The position numbers and the translations under genes are program-made. Positions 43,272 to 52,000 of a stretch of DNA of 64,000 nucleotides are shown here, in pieces. Numbering within the stretch: the first letter of the stretch is position 1; each line of letters begins with the position of its first letter. The stretch covers positions 310,001 to 374,000 of the forward strand of contig NZ_RAZT01000008.1 in NCBI RefSeq assembly GCF_003626635.1. The letters run 5' to 3'. Below the pieces are notes generated by a model. It did no database searches, was not told the DNA's origin, and saw only the letters and a list, made by a program, of their open reading frames with translations. This stretch comes from Micromonospora musae. Its GTDB lineage: Bacteria > Actinomycetota > Actinomycetes > Mycobacteriales > Micromonosporaceae.

Positions 43272-43778
43272 ATGAGCGATGCCGCGACGGAACCCACGGG
43301 GGAGACGGGCGACGCCGCCGCGCCCTGGCCGGTGGTCGGCATCGTGCGGGCGGCCCGCCGTCGCGCCGACCTGAGCCAGCGCGAGCTGGCGCGCCGGGCG
43401 GGCGTGCACCACGCGACCGTGGGGCGGATCGAGGCCGAACGGCTCGTGCCGAGCATCGAACTGCTCTGCCGCATCATCGACGTCGCGGGTCACCGGCTCG
43501 TCGTCGTCAACGAGTCCGGCCGGGTGCTGAGGCCGATGCGGGACTGGGCGGACACCCGCGACGGGGCGGAACGGCGCTACCCCTCGCACCTGGACGCGAT
43601 CCTCGACCCGGAGCCGGGGGAGTGGTGGGCGGACATCTACGGGCTGGCGCGACCGCCCGAGACGTTCTACCGCGACCGGGACGTCCGGGACGCCATGCGG
43701 CGGCGGAGCCAGTGGGAGGTGCGGGTGGCGAAGTACCGCAACGTTCCACCACCGCCACGCCTCATCAGGTACGGGTGA
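43272..43778 (+). CDS. XRE-family helix-turn-helix regulator
   Basis: A 168-residue protein with HTH_3 domain at about residues 22-75 (IVRAARRRADLSQRELARRAGVHHATVGRIEAERLVPSIELLCRIIDVAGH). The C-terminal part (DAILDPEPGEWWADIYGLARPPETFYRDRDVRDAMRRRSQWEVRVAKYRNV) is Trp/Arg-rich and unrecognised. It does not look like an antitoxin: no toxin gene adjoins. The ATG at 43272 fits the domain. Two DnaA boxes lie upstream. Confidence 0.85.
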   Translation: MSDAATEPTGETGDAAAPWPVVGIVRAARRRADLSQRELARRAGVHHATVGRIEAERLVPSIELLCRIIDVAGHRLVVVNESGRVLRPMRDWADTRDGAERRYPSHLDAILDPEPGEWWADIYGLARPPETFYRDRDVRDAMRRRSQWEVRVAKYRNVPPPPRLIRYG

Positions 43779-43794
43779 AGGCAGCCCCGTCGGC

Positions 43795-44811
43795 TCAGCG
43801 CGACGCGTCGAGGCGGTGCACCAGCTCGCCCACGTCGACGCTGTATTCGCACCAGTCCCGGTCGGGCCGGTAGCCCAGCTCGGCGTTGACCTTCAACATC
43901 GCCTCGTTGGCCTGGGCGTTCCAGGTCTGCACCTCGGTCAGCTCCGGCGCGGCCGAACGCAGCTCCAAGAGCATCCGCGCCTTGATCGCCCGGTCGATCC
44001 CGTAGCCCCGGTGATCCTGCGCGACGATGGTGTCGTACTGGTCGGCGCGGGTCGGATGCTGCGCCGGCACCACCACCTCTGTGAGGCCGGCCACCTCGCC
44101 GGTCTGCTCGTGCAGGGCCAGCACGATGTACGGCCGCATGCCCCGCCGGTGCAGGCAGTCCAGGCTGTCGCGGAGCCGCTGCGCATCGTACGAGCTGGGA
44201 CGCAACTCCCCGTCCTCGATGTCGCGCACCTCGGCCTTCGCCCGCGCGTACGCCTCGATCAGCTCGTCCGGCGGCCCGTCCGGATGGAACTCGAGGTGGT
44301 AACCGGCGCCCACCCCACCGGCCATCCCGGTCAGGTCCGCCCAGTCCACCGTGGAGAGGTCAAGCACGCTGCGGGTCTCGACGTACTCCCGGACGAAGCC
44401 GAGGGACTCGTAGAAGCCGACGGCGGGGGTGTCACCGACCACCTCGACACCGATCGAGGAGAAGCCCTCCTGGTAGACCCGGTGTCCGGCGACGCGGACC
44501 AGTTCCCGGCCGAGGCCGGTGCGCCGCACGGACGGGTGCACCAGCACCTCCAGCACCCCGATGTCGCCGAGCAGCAGCACGTGCACCTGGCCCAGGATGT
44601 CGCCGGGCGACCCGTCGCCCCTCGGCTCCGCGTGCGCGACCCAGGAGATCCGCCGCTGACCCGGCATCACCTCGGTGAGGTACTCCCGCAGGGAACTCCG
44701 CTGCCACGGTGGATCCTGCGGCAGGTCGGCTGCGAGGACCGCGTTCAGCGTGTCCAGCAGCGACGAGATCTCGGCAGACGACGCGGTCCGGGCGTCCCAC
44801 TCGCGCACCAT
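43795..44811 (-). CDS. Double GNAT N-acetyltransferase
   Basis: A 338-residue protein with two GNAT halves. The first (about 1-155) has a good acetyl-CoA loop: LEVLVHPSVRRTGLGRELVRVAGHRVYQEGF, then FYESLGFV. The second (about 190-330) has IVAQDHRGYGIDRAIKARMLLEL and NAQANEAMLKVNAELGYRP, where RGYGID departs from the R/QxxGxG/A pattern. The layout resembles mycothiol acetyltransferase MshD and Eis-like double GNATs, but no specific substrate can be read from the sequence. GTG at 44814 is an alternative start. Confidence 0.85.
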   Translation of the reverse strand: MVREWDARTASSAEISSLLDTLNAVLAADLPQDPPWQRSSLREYLTEVMPGQRRISWVAHAEPRGDGSPGDILGQVHVLLLGDIGVLEVLVHPSVRRTGLGRELVRVAGHRVYQEGFSSIGVEVVGDTPAVGFYESLGFVREYVETRSVLDLSTVDWADLTGMAGGVGAGYHLEFHPDGPPDELIEAYARAKAEVRDIEDGELRPSSYDAQRLRDSLDCLHRRGMRPYIVLALHEQTGEVAGLTEVVVPAQHPTRADQYDTIVAQDHRGYGIDRAIKARMLLELRSAAPELTEVQTWNAQANEAMLKVNAELGYRPDRDWCEYSVDVGELVHRLDASR

Positions 44812-44884
44812 CACCCGTCTAGCTTGCCGCTAACGACAGCTCGGGGGAAGTGTCCAGTTCTCCAAATGTATGCAGACGATCACT

Positions 44885-46465
44885 TCACGTACGGCTGGCC
44901 TGTCCGTACTGATTTGCGGTGTCGAAGACCTTCTGTACGTACGGGCGCACATCGTTGTACGAAAGGATCGCGTTCCACCAGTCGGTCGGGATGCTCAGAT
45001 TGCGGCTGGCGCGGCACAGGTAGTTGCCGGCGGCGAGGGCGGCGTCGTCGATGTCGTGCGGGTCCACCACGCCGTTGTTGTCGGCGTCGACGCCCACGTC
45101 CTTCCAGGTCGTCGGGATGAACTGCATCGGCCCGATCGCATGGTCGTAGGTGGTGTCCTTGTCCAGCTGCCCCCGGTCGGTGTCGACGATGCGCATCCGG
45201 TCGCCCTGCCCGTCCAACGGCAGGCCGATGATCTCCGGCATGGCCCGCCCGTCCGGGCCGAGGCTGGCGCCGTTGGCCTTCCCGTGTGAGGACTCGACGA
45301 ACCCGATGGCGGCCAGCGTGGTCCAGTTCAGCGCGCAGCTGCGGTTGGTCTGGGCGAGCACCAGCTCGGCGTAGCCGTACGCCTCCATGGCGACCTGCGG
45401 GATCCCGACCTTCGGACCGACCTGCTTGGCCCAGTCGGCCAGCGCGTCCGCCGGGCGTCCCCCGACCGCCGGGGCGGTCGGCGCGCCGGAAGTGGCGGTG
45501 GTGGGCGGCGGGCTGCCGGGCAGGCCGGGCTGCCCGGACGGCGACATCCCGGGGATCGGGGCGTCGGCCTCGGCGGTGGCGTCGGCCGCGACCGGACGCG
45601 GCGCGCGTACCGTCGCCGGCACGATCAGCGCCCCGGCGGTGGCCGTCACCGCCACCAGCAGGAGCAGGAACAACCCCGGCAGGGTGAGCCGGCCGCTCGG
45701 CCGCCGGGACCAGGCCCGGGTCGCCCGGGCGGCGGCGGTCGCGGCCCGGCGGGGACGCAGGCGTACGGCGTGCGCGAACGGCACCCGGTGCCGGCTGGAG
45801 CGCGCGGCGACCGGAGCCCCCACCTTCGTGGCCGCGTCGACCGTCCCGGCCGCGCCCTCCGGCTTCGGTTCGGTACCCGGCCGATCGTCGGCCGTCGCGT
45901 CGCCCGCGGCCTTCGGCCCAGAGCCGGTCTTCGGCGTGGCGTCCGGCTTCGGCTCGGCGTCGGTTGTCGCCGGGGCGCCCGCTGCCGTCAGCTCGGGCCC
46001 GGTCTTCGTCGTGGCGTCCGGCTTCGGGCCGGCGTCGGCTGTCGCCGGGGCGCCCGCGGCCGTCGGCTCGGGCTCGGTCCCCGATGTGCCGTCCGGCTTC
46101 GGGTCGGCGTCGGCCTTCGGGAGGGCGTCCGGTGCCGGTTGGGCGGTCTCCGGCGTGCCCTCCGGCTTCGGGTCGGCGTCGGCCGCCGGCTCGTCGGCCT
46201 TCGCGGCGGAGCTCGCCGGCTGGGCGGAGCTGCCCGTCGTGGGCGCGTCGGAGGCGGCCGCCGGCTGGGATTCTGCGTCGCCGGTCGGCGCGGGTTCGGC
46301 CGGAGTGTCGGATCTCAGCCAGGGACGCCGGGGGCGAGGCACCTGCCGGGGTGTCTGGTCGGGTGCCGCGCCGGACTCGGCGATCGCCCCGTCGAGCGGC
46401 GCGGCCGGTCGCAGGGGCCGAAGGGTCGAACTGTCCTCGCCGTCCACCCGTCGAGTATCACCCAT
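44885..46465 (-). CDS. Membrane-anchored lytic murein transglycosylase with repeat-rich N terminus
   Basis: A 526-residue protein. The first 250 residues are cytoplasmic, Pro/Ala/Lys-rich, with about five imperfect repeats built on DADPKPDGT and TAAGAPATADA. A membrane helix follows at about 261-283 (LPGLFLLLLVAVTATAGALIV). The outside domain (about 350-526) is a MltB-like transglycosylase: LAAIGFVESSHGKANG with catalytic Glu near 391, and GPMQFIPTTWKDVG. An inserted calcium-type loop DADNNGVVDPHDIDDAA resembles an EF-hand/dockerin loop. It cleaves peptidoglycan glycan strands, probably in growth or sporulation. Confidence 0.9.
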   Translation of the reverse strand: MGDTRRVDGEDSSTLRPLRPAAPLDGAIAESGAAPDQTPRQVPRPRRPWLRSDTPAEPAPTGDAESQPAAASDAPTTGSSAQPASSAAKADEPAADADPKPEGTPETAQPAPDALPKADADPKPDGTSGTEPEPTAAGAPATADAGPKPDATTKTGPELTAAGAPATTDAEPKPDATPKTGSGPKAAGDATADDRPGTEPKPEGAAGTVDAATKVGAPVAARSSRHRVPFAHAVRLRPRRAATAAARATRAWSRRPSGRLTLPGLFLLLLVAVTATAGALIVPATVRAPRPVAADATAEADAPIPGMSPSGQPGLPGSPPPTTATSGAPTAPAVGGRPADALADWAKQVGPKVGIPQVAMEAYGYAELVLAQTNRSCALNWTTLAAIGFVESSHGKANGASLGPDGRAMPEIIGLPLDGQGDRMRIVDTDRGQLDKDTTYDHAIGPMQFIPTTWKDVGVDADNNGVVDPHDIDDAALAAGNYLCRASRNLSIPTDWWNAILSYNDVRPYVQKVFDTANQYGQASRT

Positions 46466-46491
46466 CCCTCGCGACACGTCAGGCCCCCACG

Positions 46492-46497
46492 TACGCT
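46492..46497 (+). promoter_or_regulatory. -10 element for leaderless fmdB-like gene
   Basis: TACGCT, six bases before the ATG at 46504. Confidence 0.4.
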
Positions 46498-46503
46498 GAA
46501 TGC

Positions 46504-46719
46504 ATGCCACGGTACGACTTCCGCTGCCGCGCGTGCGGCGCGACCTTCGAGGTCAACCGCCCGATGGTGCAGGCCAGCGAGCCGGCCGCGTGCCCCCAGG
46601 GCCATCTGGACACTGTGAAGCTGCTCTCCACCGTCGCGGTCACCGGCCGTGGCGGCGCCTCCGGTGGCGCCCCGGCGCCCGCCGGTGGCGGCTGCTGCGG
46701 TGGCGCCTGCGGTTGCTGA
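46504..46719 (+). CDS. FmdB-family zinc ribbon protein
   Basis: A 71-residue protein with N-terminal zinc ribbon MPRYDFRCRACGATFEVNRPM. The second half reads CPQGH, so the fourth ligand is His or missing rather than Cys. The C terminus is Gly/Ala-rich and ends GGGCCGGACGC, adding four Cys. The FmdB family is small, widespread and of uncertain role. It is divergent from the transglycosylase gene. TACGCT six bases upstream suggests a leaderless transcript. Confidence 0.9.
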   Translation: MPRYDFRCRACGATFEVNRPMVQASEPAACPQGHLDTVKLLSTVAVTGRGGASGGAPAPAGGGCCGGACGC

Positions 46720-46736
46720 GCGAGCACGACCCGCTC

Positions 46737-47732
46737 CTACGGCTGCTGTTCCTGCTGCTCCCGGCGGGCGGCCTGCACCCCGGCCTGGAACCGGGTACGG
46801 GCGCCGAGTGAGGCCATCAGCGCCGCGATGTGTCGCTGTGCGGTGCGGTAGCCGACGCCGAGCTGGCGCGCGATCGCCTCGTCGGTGAGGCCTGAGAGCA
46901 GAAGCGCGACGAGCCTTCGGTGCTCGACCGTGCGTCGGGGGCTCGGCGGTGCGGCCGGAGACGGCCGCAGGGGCAGGGCGGAGCGCCACAGCCCCTCGAA
47001 GAGGTGCACCAGGGCGTCGAGGAGCGCACAGGGCCGCAGCAGCACGGCGCTCTCCCGCTCGTCGAGCGGGCGGCGGATGAGCAGGCCGTACCGGCCGTCG
47101 GCCAGGTAGAGCTTGACCGGCAGGGTCGGCAACACCCGGGCCTGCTGGCCGGCGGTGATGAGTTGTTCGAGCCCGCGCAGGGCGCCCGGCTGCTCGAGCG
47201 ACGAGCGCTCGTAGATGGTGCGGGAGCGTACCCCCCGGCGGAGCAGCTCGACCCCGCCGCTCGTCGTGCCGGACCCGTCGAGGTACGGGGGCTTGTCCAG
47301 GCAGAGGATCTCCGTTTCGGCGGTACGCCGGAGGCGGACGAGGCGCTCCAGCACCGCCTCGCGCCCGCTCACCACTTCGAGCACGGCGGTCGAGTCGGTC
47401 AGGTCGGAGTGCGCGCGGTGGACCGCGGCCAGCCCGTGCAGGTGCTTGCGGGCGGCCCGCAACCGCGCCTCGTACGCCCGGATCGGCGCGTCGAGGGCGA
47501 CCTCGGGGTCGACGGCGGTGTAGGTCGGCGGATCGCTCTCCGTGGCCCGGACGAGCCCGGCGGCGGTGAGTGCCTCGAGCGCGTCGCGCAGCGGCTCGCG
47601 GCGGATCCAGGACCGGTCGAGCTCGGCCGCCGTGGCGCCGGGCTCCGCGACGACCAGCTCGTACGCCGCCGACTCGACAGCGTTCAGGCCGGCCGCGGCG
47701 AGGTCGCCCTCCGGAAGCGCCGGCACCGTCAC
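46737..47732 (-). CDS. TrmB/LuxR-type regulator, copy B
   Basis: A 331-residue regulator. The N-terminal part (about 10-75) is a TrmB-like winged helix (LNAVESAAYELVVAEPGATAAELDR). The middle is a TrmB/phospholipase-D-like sensor segment (VVSGREAVLERLVRLRRTAETEILCLDKPPYLDG). The C terminus (about 265-320) is a LuxR-like HTH: LVALLLSGLTDEAIARQLGVGYRTAQRHIAALMASLGARTRFQAGVQA. GTG at 47732 overlaps the stop of the paralogue (GTGA); an ATG at 47759 would overlap 31 bases. Such regulators often flank secreted subtilase genes, as here. Confidence 0.87.
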   Translation of the reverse strand: MTVPALPEGDLAAAGLNAVESAAYELVVAEPGATAAELDRSWIRREPLRDALEALTAAGLVRATESDPPTYTAVDPEVALDAPIRAYEARLRAARKHLHGLAAVHRAHSDLTDSTAVLEVVSGREAVLERLVRLRRTAETEILCLDKPPYLDGSGTTSGGVELLRRGVRSRTIYERSSLEQPGALRGLEQLITAGQQARVLPTLPVKLYLADGRYGLLIRRPLDERESAVLLRPCALLDALVHLFEGLWRSALPLRPSPAAPPSPRRTVEHRRLVALLLSGLTDEAIARQLGVGYRTAQRHIAALMASLGARTRFQAGVQAARREQQEQQP

Positions 47733-48760
47733 GTCAGGTCGACCGAGGTGGTGATCCATTCGCGACGGATCGCCTGGTAGCCGGCCTGGAACCGGCTGGC
47801 CGCCCCGAGCCGCCGCAGCATCGCGCTGATCCGGCGGCGCACGGTGCGTTCGGTGCAGCCCTGCGCGGCGGCGATCGCGGCGTCGGTCAGCCCGGCGGCG
47901 AGCAGCGGAAGCAGCTCCCCCTCGGCCGGCGACGGCGCGTCCCCGACCTCCACGAGCTGGGGGTGACCGTCGCGTACCCGCAGCGGGACGCCCTGGTCCC
48001 AGGCCAGCTCGAAGAGCGCGCCGAGCACCTCGGTGAGCGCCGGGTCACGGACGAGCATGGCCGACTCGACGTTCCCGGTCCGGACCGGGAGCAGCGCCAG
48101 CGGATGGTCACTGAGCACCAGTTTGGTCGGCACGGTGGAGACGCGGATCTCCTCGCCCACGGAGAGCCCGCGCGCGAAGTCGGCGAGCCGGTCGGGGTCG
48201 TCGAGGCCCCGCCGGTCGTAGATCACGCGGTAGCGGATGCCCTGGCGGAGCAGCCCCGGCTCGACGGGGTCGGTCAGCGGTGGGCCGTCCACGTAGGGCG
48301 GTGCGTCGAAGACGCACACCTCGTGCCGGGCGCTGAGCTGGACGTCGGCGAACGCCTGCTTGATCGCCTGCTTGCCGTGCAGGAGTTCGGCGAGGTTCCC
48401 CGCGTCCTGCGGGCGCCGGCCGGCGCGGAACACGGCCGCCAGCCGGGCGCGGCGGGCCCGGGCGCGGGTGAGGGCGCGCTCGCCCGCGAGCGCCAGCGGG
48501 TCGGCCAGCTCGTCCGGCGCGACCGCCTGGAACCGCGCCGGGGCGCCGGGCAGTCGCAGCGCCAGCCCCAGCTCCTCGAGCCGGGCGAGCAGCGACCTCG
48601 CCTGCCCTCGCCACGGCTGGTCCGCGGCGAACCGGTCGAGTGCGTCGAGGGGGACGGCGGGGCGTTCGAGCAACCACTCGTAGAGCGCCTGCTCGGCCGC
48701 CGTGACCCCCAAGATCCGCAGCACCCGTTCATCGTGCGGCAACCCCGGGTTGATGTCCAT
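47729..48760 (-). CDS. TrmB/LuxR-type regulator, copy A
   Basis: A 343-residue paralogue of the next gene with the same order: TrmB-like N terminus (VLRILGVTAAEQALYEWLLERPAVPLDAL), sensor block (ELLHGKQAIKQAFADVQLSARHEVCVFDAPPYVDG) and C-terminal HTH (LLPLLAAGLTDAAIAAAQGCTERTVRRRISAMLRRLGAASRFQAGYQA). The pair are close enough in design to be a duplication but well diverged in sequence. It is divergent from the large subtilase gene, with a perfect palindrome between. Confidence 0.87.
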   Translation of the reverse strand: MDINPGLPHDERVLRILGVTAAEQALYEWLLERPAVPLDALDRFAADQPWRGQARSLLARLEELGLALRLPGAPARFQAVAPDELADPLALAGERALTRARARRARLAAVFRAGRRPQDAGNLAELLHGKQAIKQAFADVQLSARHEVCVFDAPPYVDGPPLTDPVEPGLLRQGIRYRVIYDRRGLDDPDRLADFARGLSVGEEIRVSTVPTKLVLSDHPLALLPVRTGNVESAMLVRDPALTEVLGALFELAWDQGVPLRVRDGHPQLVEVGDAPSPAEGELLPLLAAGLTDAAIAAAQGCTERTVRRRISAMLRRLGAASRFQAGYQAIRREWITTSVDLT

Positions 48761-49060
48761 CCTGTTCCCGCCGGTGGCGTGAACCGGACGGCGCAACGAC
48801 CTTCTGTCGCATCGGCAGTGGTGGCATCGTCGGCAGGCGCGCTCGCCAGGAAATCTGTGCCGGTGCCGGACGCGCTCGCGACCATGGTCGATCGGCTCAG
48901 CCGGCGGGCGCGGTCGTGAGTCGACTCACCGGAGGAGAGTGCGGAGCGTGCCACCCGAAGCAACACCCCTGAACCTCACGAGGCGGCGCGCGTTGCCGCC
49001 CGAACCGGTGCCTCCGTGCGCCGGCCCGGTGACCGCCGGGCTGCGGCCGGGCGGTGCCCG
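48761..49060. other. Divergent control region between regulator pair and subtilase
   Basis: A 300-base region with the perfect palindrome at 48916-48929, a strong GGAGGAG at 48931-48937 and a possible leader ORF running into the protease start. Confidence 0.55.
48916..48929. promoter_or_regulatory. Perfect 14-base palindrome, candidate operator
   Basis: GTGAGTCGACTCAC is fully self-complementary and sits between the divergent regulator operon and the subtilase gene. Its half GTCGACTCAC also occurs in the inverted repeat upstream of bldN (31696-31705). Confidence 0.6.
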
Positions 49061-49064
49061 ATGA
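48948..49064 (+). CDS. Possible short leader ORF coupled to the subtilase gene
   Basis: A GTG ten bases after GGAGGAG opens a 38-codon frame (start [18 protein letters not shown]) whose TGA overlaps the protease ATG as ATGA. An in-frame GTG at 48939 is too close to the Shine-Dalgarno. No homology is recognised. It would explain how the protease, which has no ribosome binding site of its own, is translated. Confidence 0.3.
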   Translation: MPPEATPLNLTRRRALPPEPVPPCAGPVTAGLRPGGAR

Positions 49065-52000
49065 GCGCCGCGCGGGCCGCCCGGCGGGCGCGATGGTCCC
49101 AGCTCGTCGGCCTAGTCGCGGCGCTCGGCCTGGTGGCCGGCGTGATGACCGTGGCCGACGGTGCGGGCCGGCCCGCCGTGGCGGCGCCGGAGAAGATCCA
49201 GCCGGAGCTGCGGGCCAGCATGAAGACGCTGCCGGCGCAGCCCTTCTGGGTACGCCTGGACGCCCGCGCCGACCTCTCCGCGGCGTCGGCGGTGAAGGAC
49301 TGGAACGAGCGCGGTACGGCGGTCGTCGACGCGCTGCGGAAGACCGCCGAGAAGAGCCAGGCGGACGTCGTCCGCCGGCTGAAGGCGGAGGGCGTGGAAT
49401 ACCACACCTTCTACGCCTCGAACACCGTCTACGTCGCCCAGGGAACCCTGGACCTGGCCGAGGCCCTCGCCGAGGAGACCGAGGTCAGCGCGATCCAGGT
49501 GCACCGCACGTACGAGCTGCCGGAGCCGTTGCAGGCCCAGCAGGTCGCCGACGTCGACTCGGTGGAGTGGGGCGTGCACGCGATCGGCGCCGACCGGGTG
49601 TGGGCGGACGGCACGCGCGGCGAGGGCATCGTCGTGGGCAGCATCGACAGTGGCGTGCAGTTCGACCACCCCGCCCTGGTGAAGTCGTACCGGGGCAACC
49701 TGGGCGAGGCGGGCTTCTCGCACGACCACAACTGGTACGACCCGGCCCAGGTCTGCGGGTCGCCGTCGCTCGCGCCGTGCGACAACAACGACCACGGCAC
49801 GCACACGATGGGCACGATGGTCGGCGACGGCGGGCCCGGCAACCACATCGGGGTCGCGCCCGGCGCCCGGTGGATCGCGGCGAAGGGCTGCGAGGAGCGG
49901 AGCTGCTCCGACTTCGCGCTGCTCGCCTCGGCGGAGTGGATGCTGGCGCCGACGGACCTGACCGGCCAGAACCCGCGGGCGGACCTGCGGCCGCACATCG
50001 TGAACAACTCGTGGGGCACCGACAACGGCGCCGCGAGCGACCCGTGGTTCGCCGACGTCGTCGCCGACTGGCGGGCCGCCGGCATCTTCCCGATGTTCTC
50101 CAACGGCAACGCGGGCGAGAACGGCTGCGACACCTCGGGCACCCCCGGGGACTACGCGTCCACGTACAGCGCCGGCGCGTTCGACGTCAACGGCAAGATC
50201 GGCTACTTCTCCAGCCGGGGACCGGGCGCGAACGGCATCACCAAGCCGAACATCGCCGCCCCCGGGGTCGACGTCCGCTCCAGCGTTCCGGGCGGCGGCT
50301 ACGGCGTGCTCAGCGGCACGTCGATGGCGAGCCCGCACGTGGCCGGCGCGATCGCCCTGCTCTGGTCGGCCGCGCCGAACCTCATCGGTGACATCGACGA
50401 GACCACGACCGTGTTCGACCAGGTCGCCGTCGACGTCAACGACACCACCTGCGGCGGCACACCGAGCAACAACAACGTCTGGGGCCAGGGCAAGCTGGAC
50501 GCGTACGCCGCGATCGCGGAGGCCCCGCGCGGCGAGACGGGCCGGTTGACCGGCACGGTCACCGACGCGGAGACCGGCGAGCCGATCAGCGGCGCCGAGG
50601 TCCGGATCAGCGGCTCGATCCACCGTACGGTCACCACCGGCGCCGACGGCGGCTACGCCGCGACGCTCTCGGCCGGCGAGTACGACGTCACCGCCGGCGC
50701 GTACGGCTACGGCGACGGCACCGCGTCGGTGACCGTCTCCGCCGACGCCACCGCCACCCGGGACGTCCGGCTCCAGCGCAGCGCCGAGGTCAAGGTCAGC
50801 GGAACGGTCACCGACGACTCAGGGCACGGCTGGCCGCTGTACGCCCGGATCAGCGCGCCCGGCCTGCCGGTCGGACCGTGGTTCACGAACCCGAGGACCG
50901 GCCGTTACGACCTGACCCTGCCGGCCGACTCGACGTACCACCTGAGCGTGACGCCGCTCTATCCGGGCTACCGGACCAGCGCGATCGACGTGCCGGTCGG
51001 CGAGGGTGCCGTGGTCCAGGACGTCCGGGCGGAGATCGACGAGACGGCGTGTCTGGCACCCGGCTACGCGTACCCACTGCGGGCGGAGTTCGAGGGCTGG
51101 ACCGACCCGGCGAAGCGGGCGGGCTGGACGGTCGAGAACAACCTCGGCTCCGGGCCCGCCTGGCAGTTCGACACCCCCGGTGGTCTGGACAACGTCACCG
51201 GCGGCACCGCTGGCTTCGCCTCCGCCAACTCCTGGCACAACGACCTCGCGGCGGAGGACACCTACCTCGTCTCGCCGGTGGTCGACCTCTCGGAGCAGAG
51301 CGCGCCGCAACTCGCGTTCAAGACGCTCTACCTGGGTGAGGCCGGGACCGCGCGGGTGGGCATCGAGCTGAGCGTCGACGGCGGCTCGACCTGGACCAGC
51401 GTCTGGGAGAAGGGCATCGAGAACGCCGCTGGGCTGTTGAGCGTCCCGCTGCCGCAGGCCGCCGGCCAGGCACGGACCCGGCTGCGGTTCCACTACGCCG
51501 GTAGCGGCATCGCCCTCTGGCAGGTGGACGACGTCAGCGTCGGCACCTGCGTCCCGACCTCCGGCGGCCTAGTCACCGGGGTGGTGCGCGACGACAACAC
51601 CGGTGCCCCGGTGAACGGTGCGAAGCTGGTCGACAAGGCGAGCCGGAGCGAACTCGCGGCCAGCGCCGCGACGCCGCTCGACCCGAACCTGCCGGACGGC
51701 TTCTACTGGCTCTTCGCCTCGCAGCCGAAGCCGACCTTCACGGTCAGCTACCCCCGGTACGCCACCGGCGAGGCGCGCGTCGCCGTGTCGCCGGATCGGG
51801 TCACCACGAAGGACTGGCGCCTGCGCGCCGGACACCTGAAGGTCGGTGGGACGAAGCTCGACGTCACCACGCGGCTCGGGAAGTCGGCCACCCGTACCCT
51901 CACCCTCACCAACGACGGCACCACTCCGGTGCACGTCAAGCTGGGCGAGCAGGTCGTCACCCCCACCGGCCCGGCCGGTCAACGGGTCGCCGAGCAGCCC

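Noticed and set aside
43272-43778. Antitoxin of a toxin-antitoxin pair
   Set aside because: The XRE protein has no adjacent small toxin gene; its neighbour is a convergent double GNAT with its own features.
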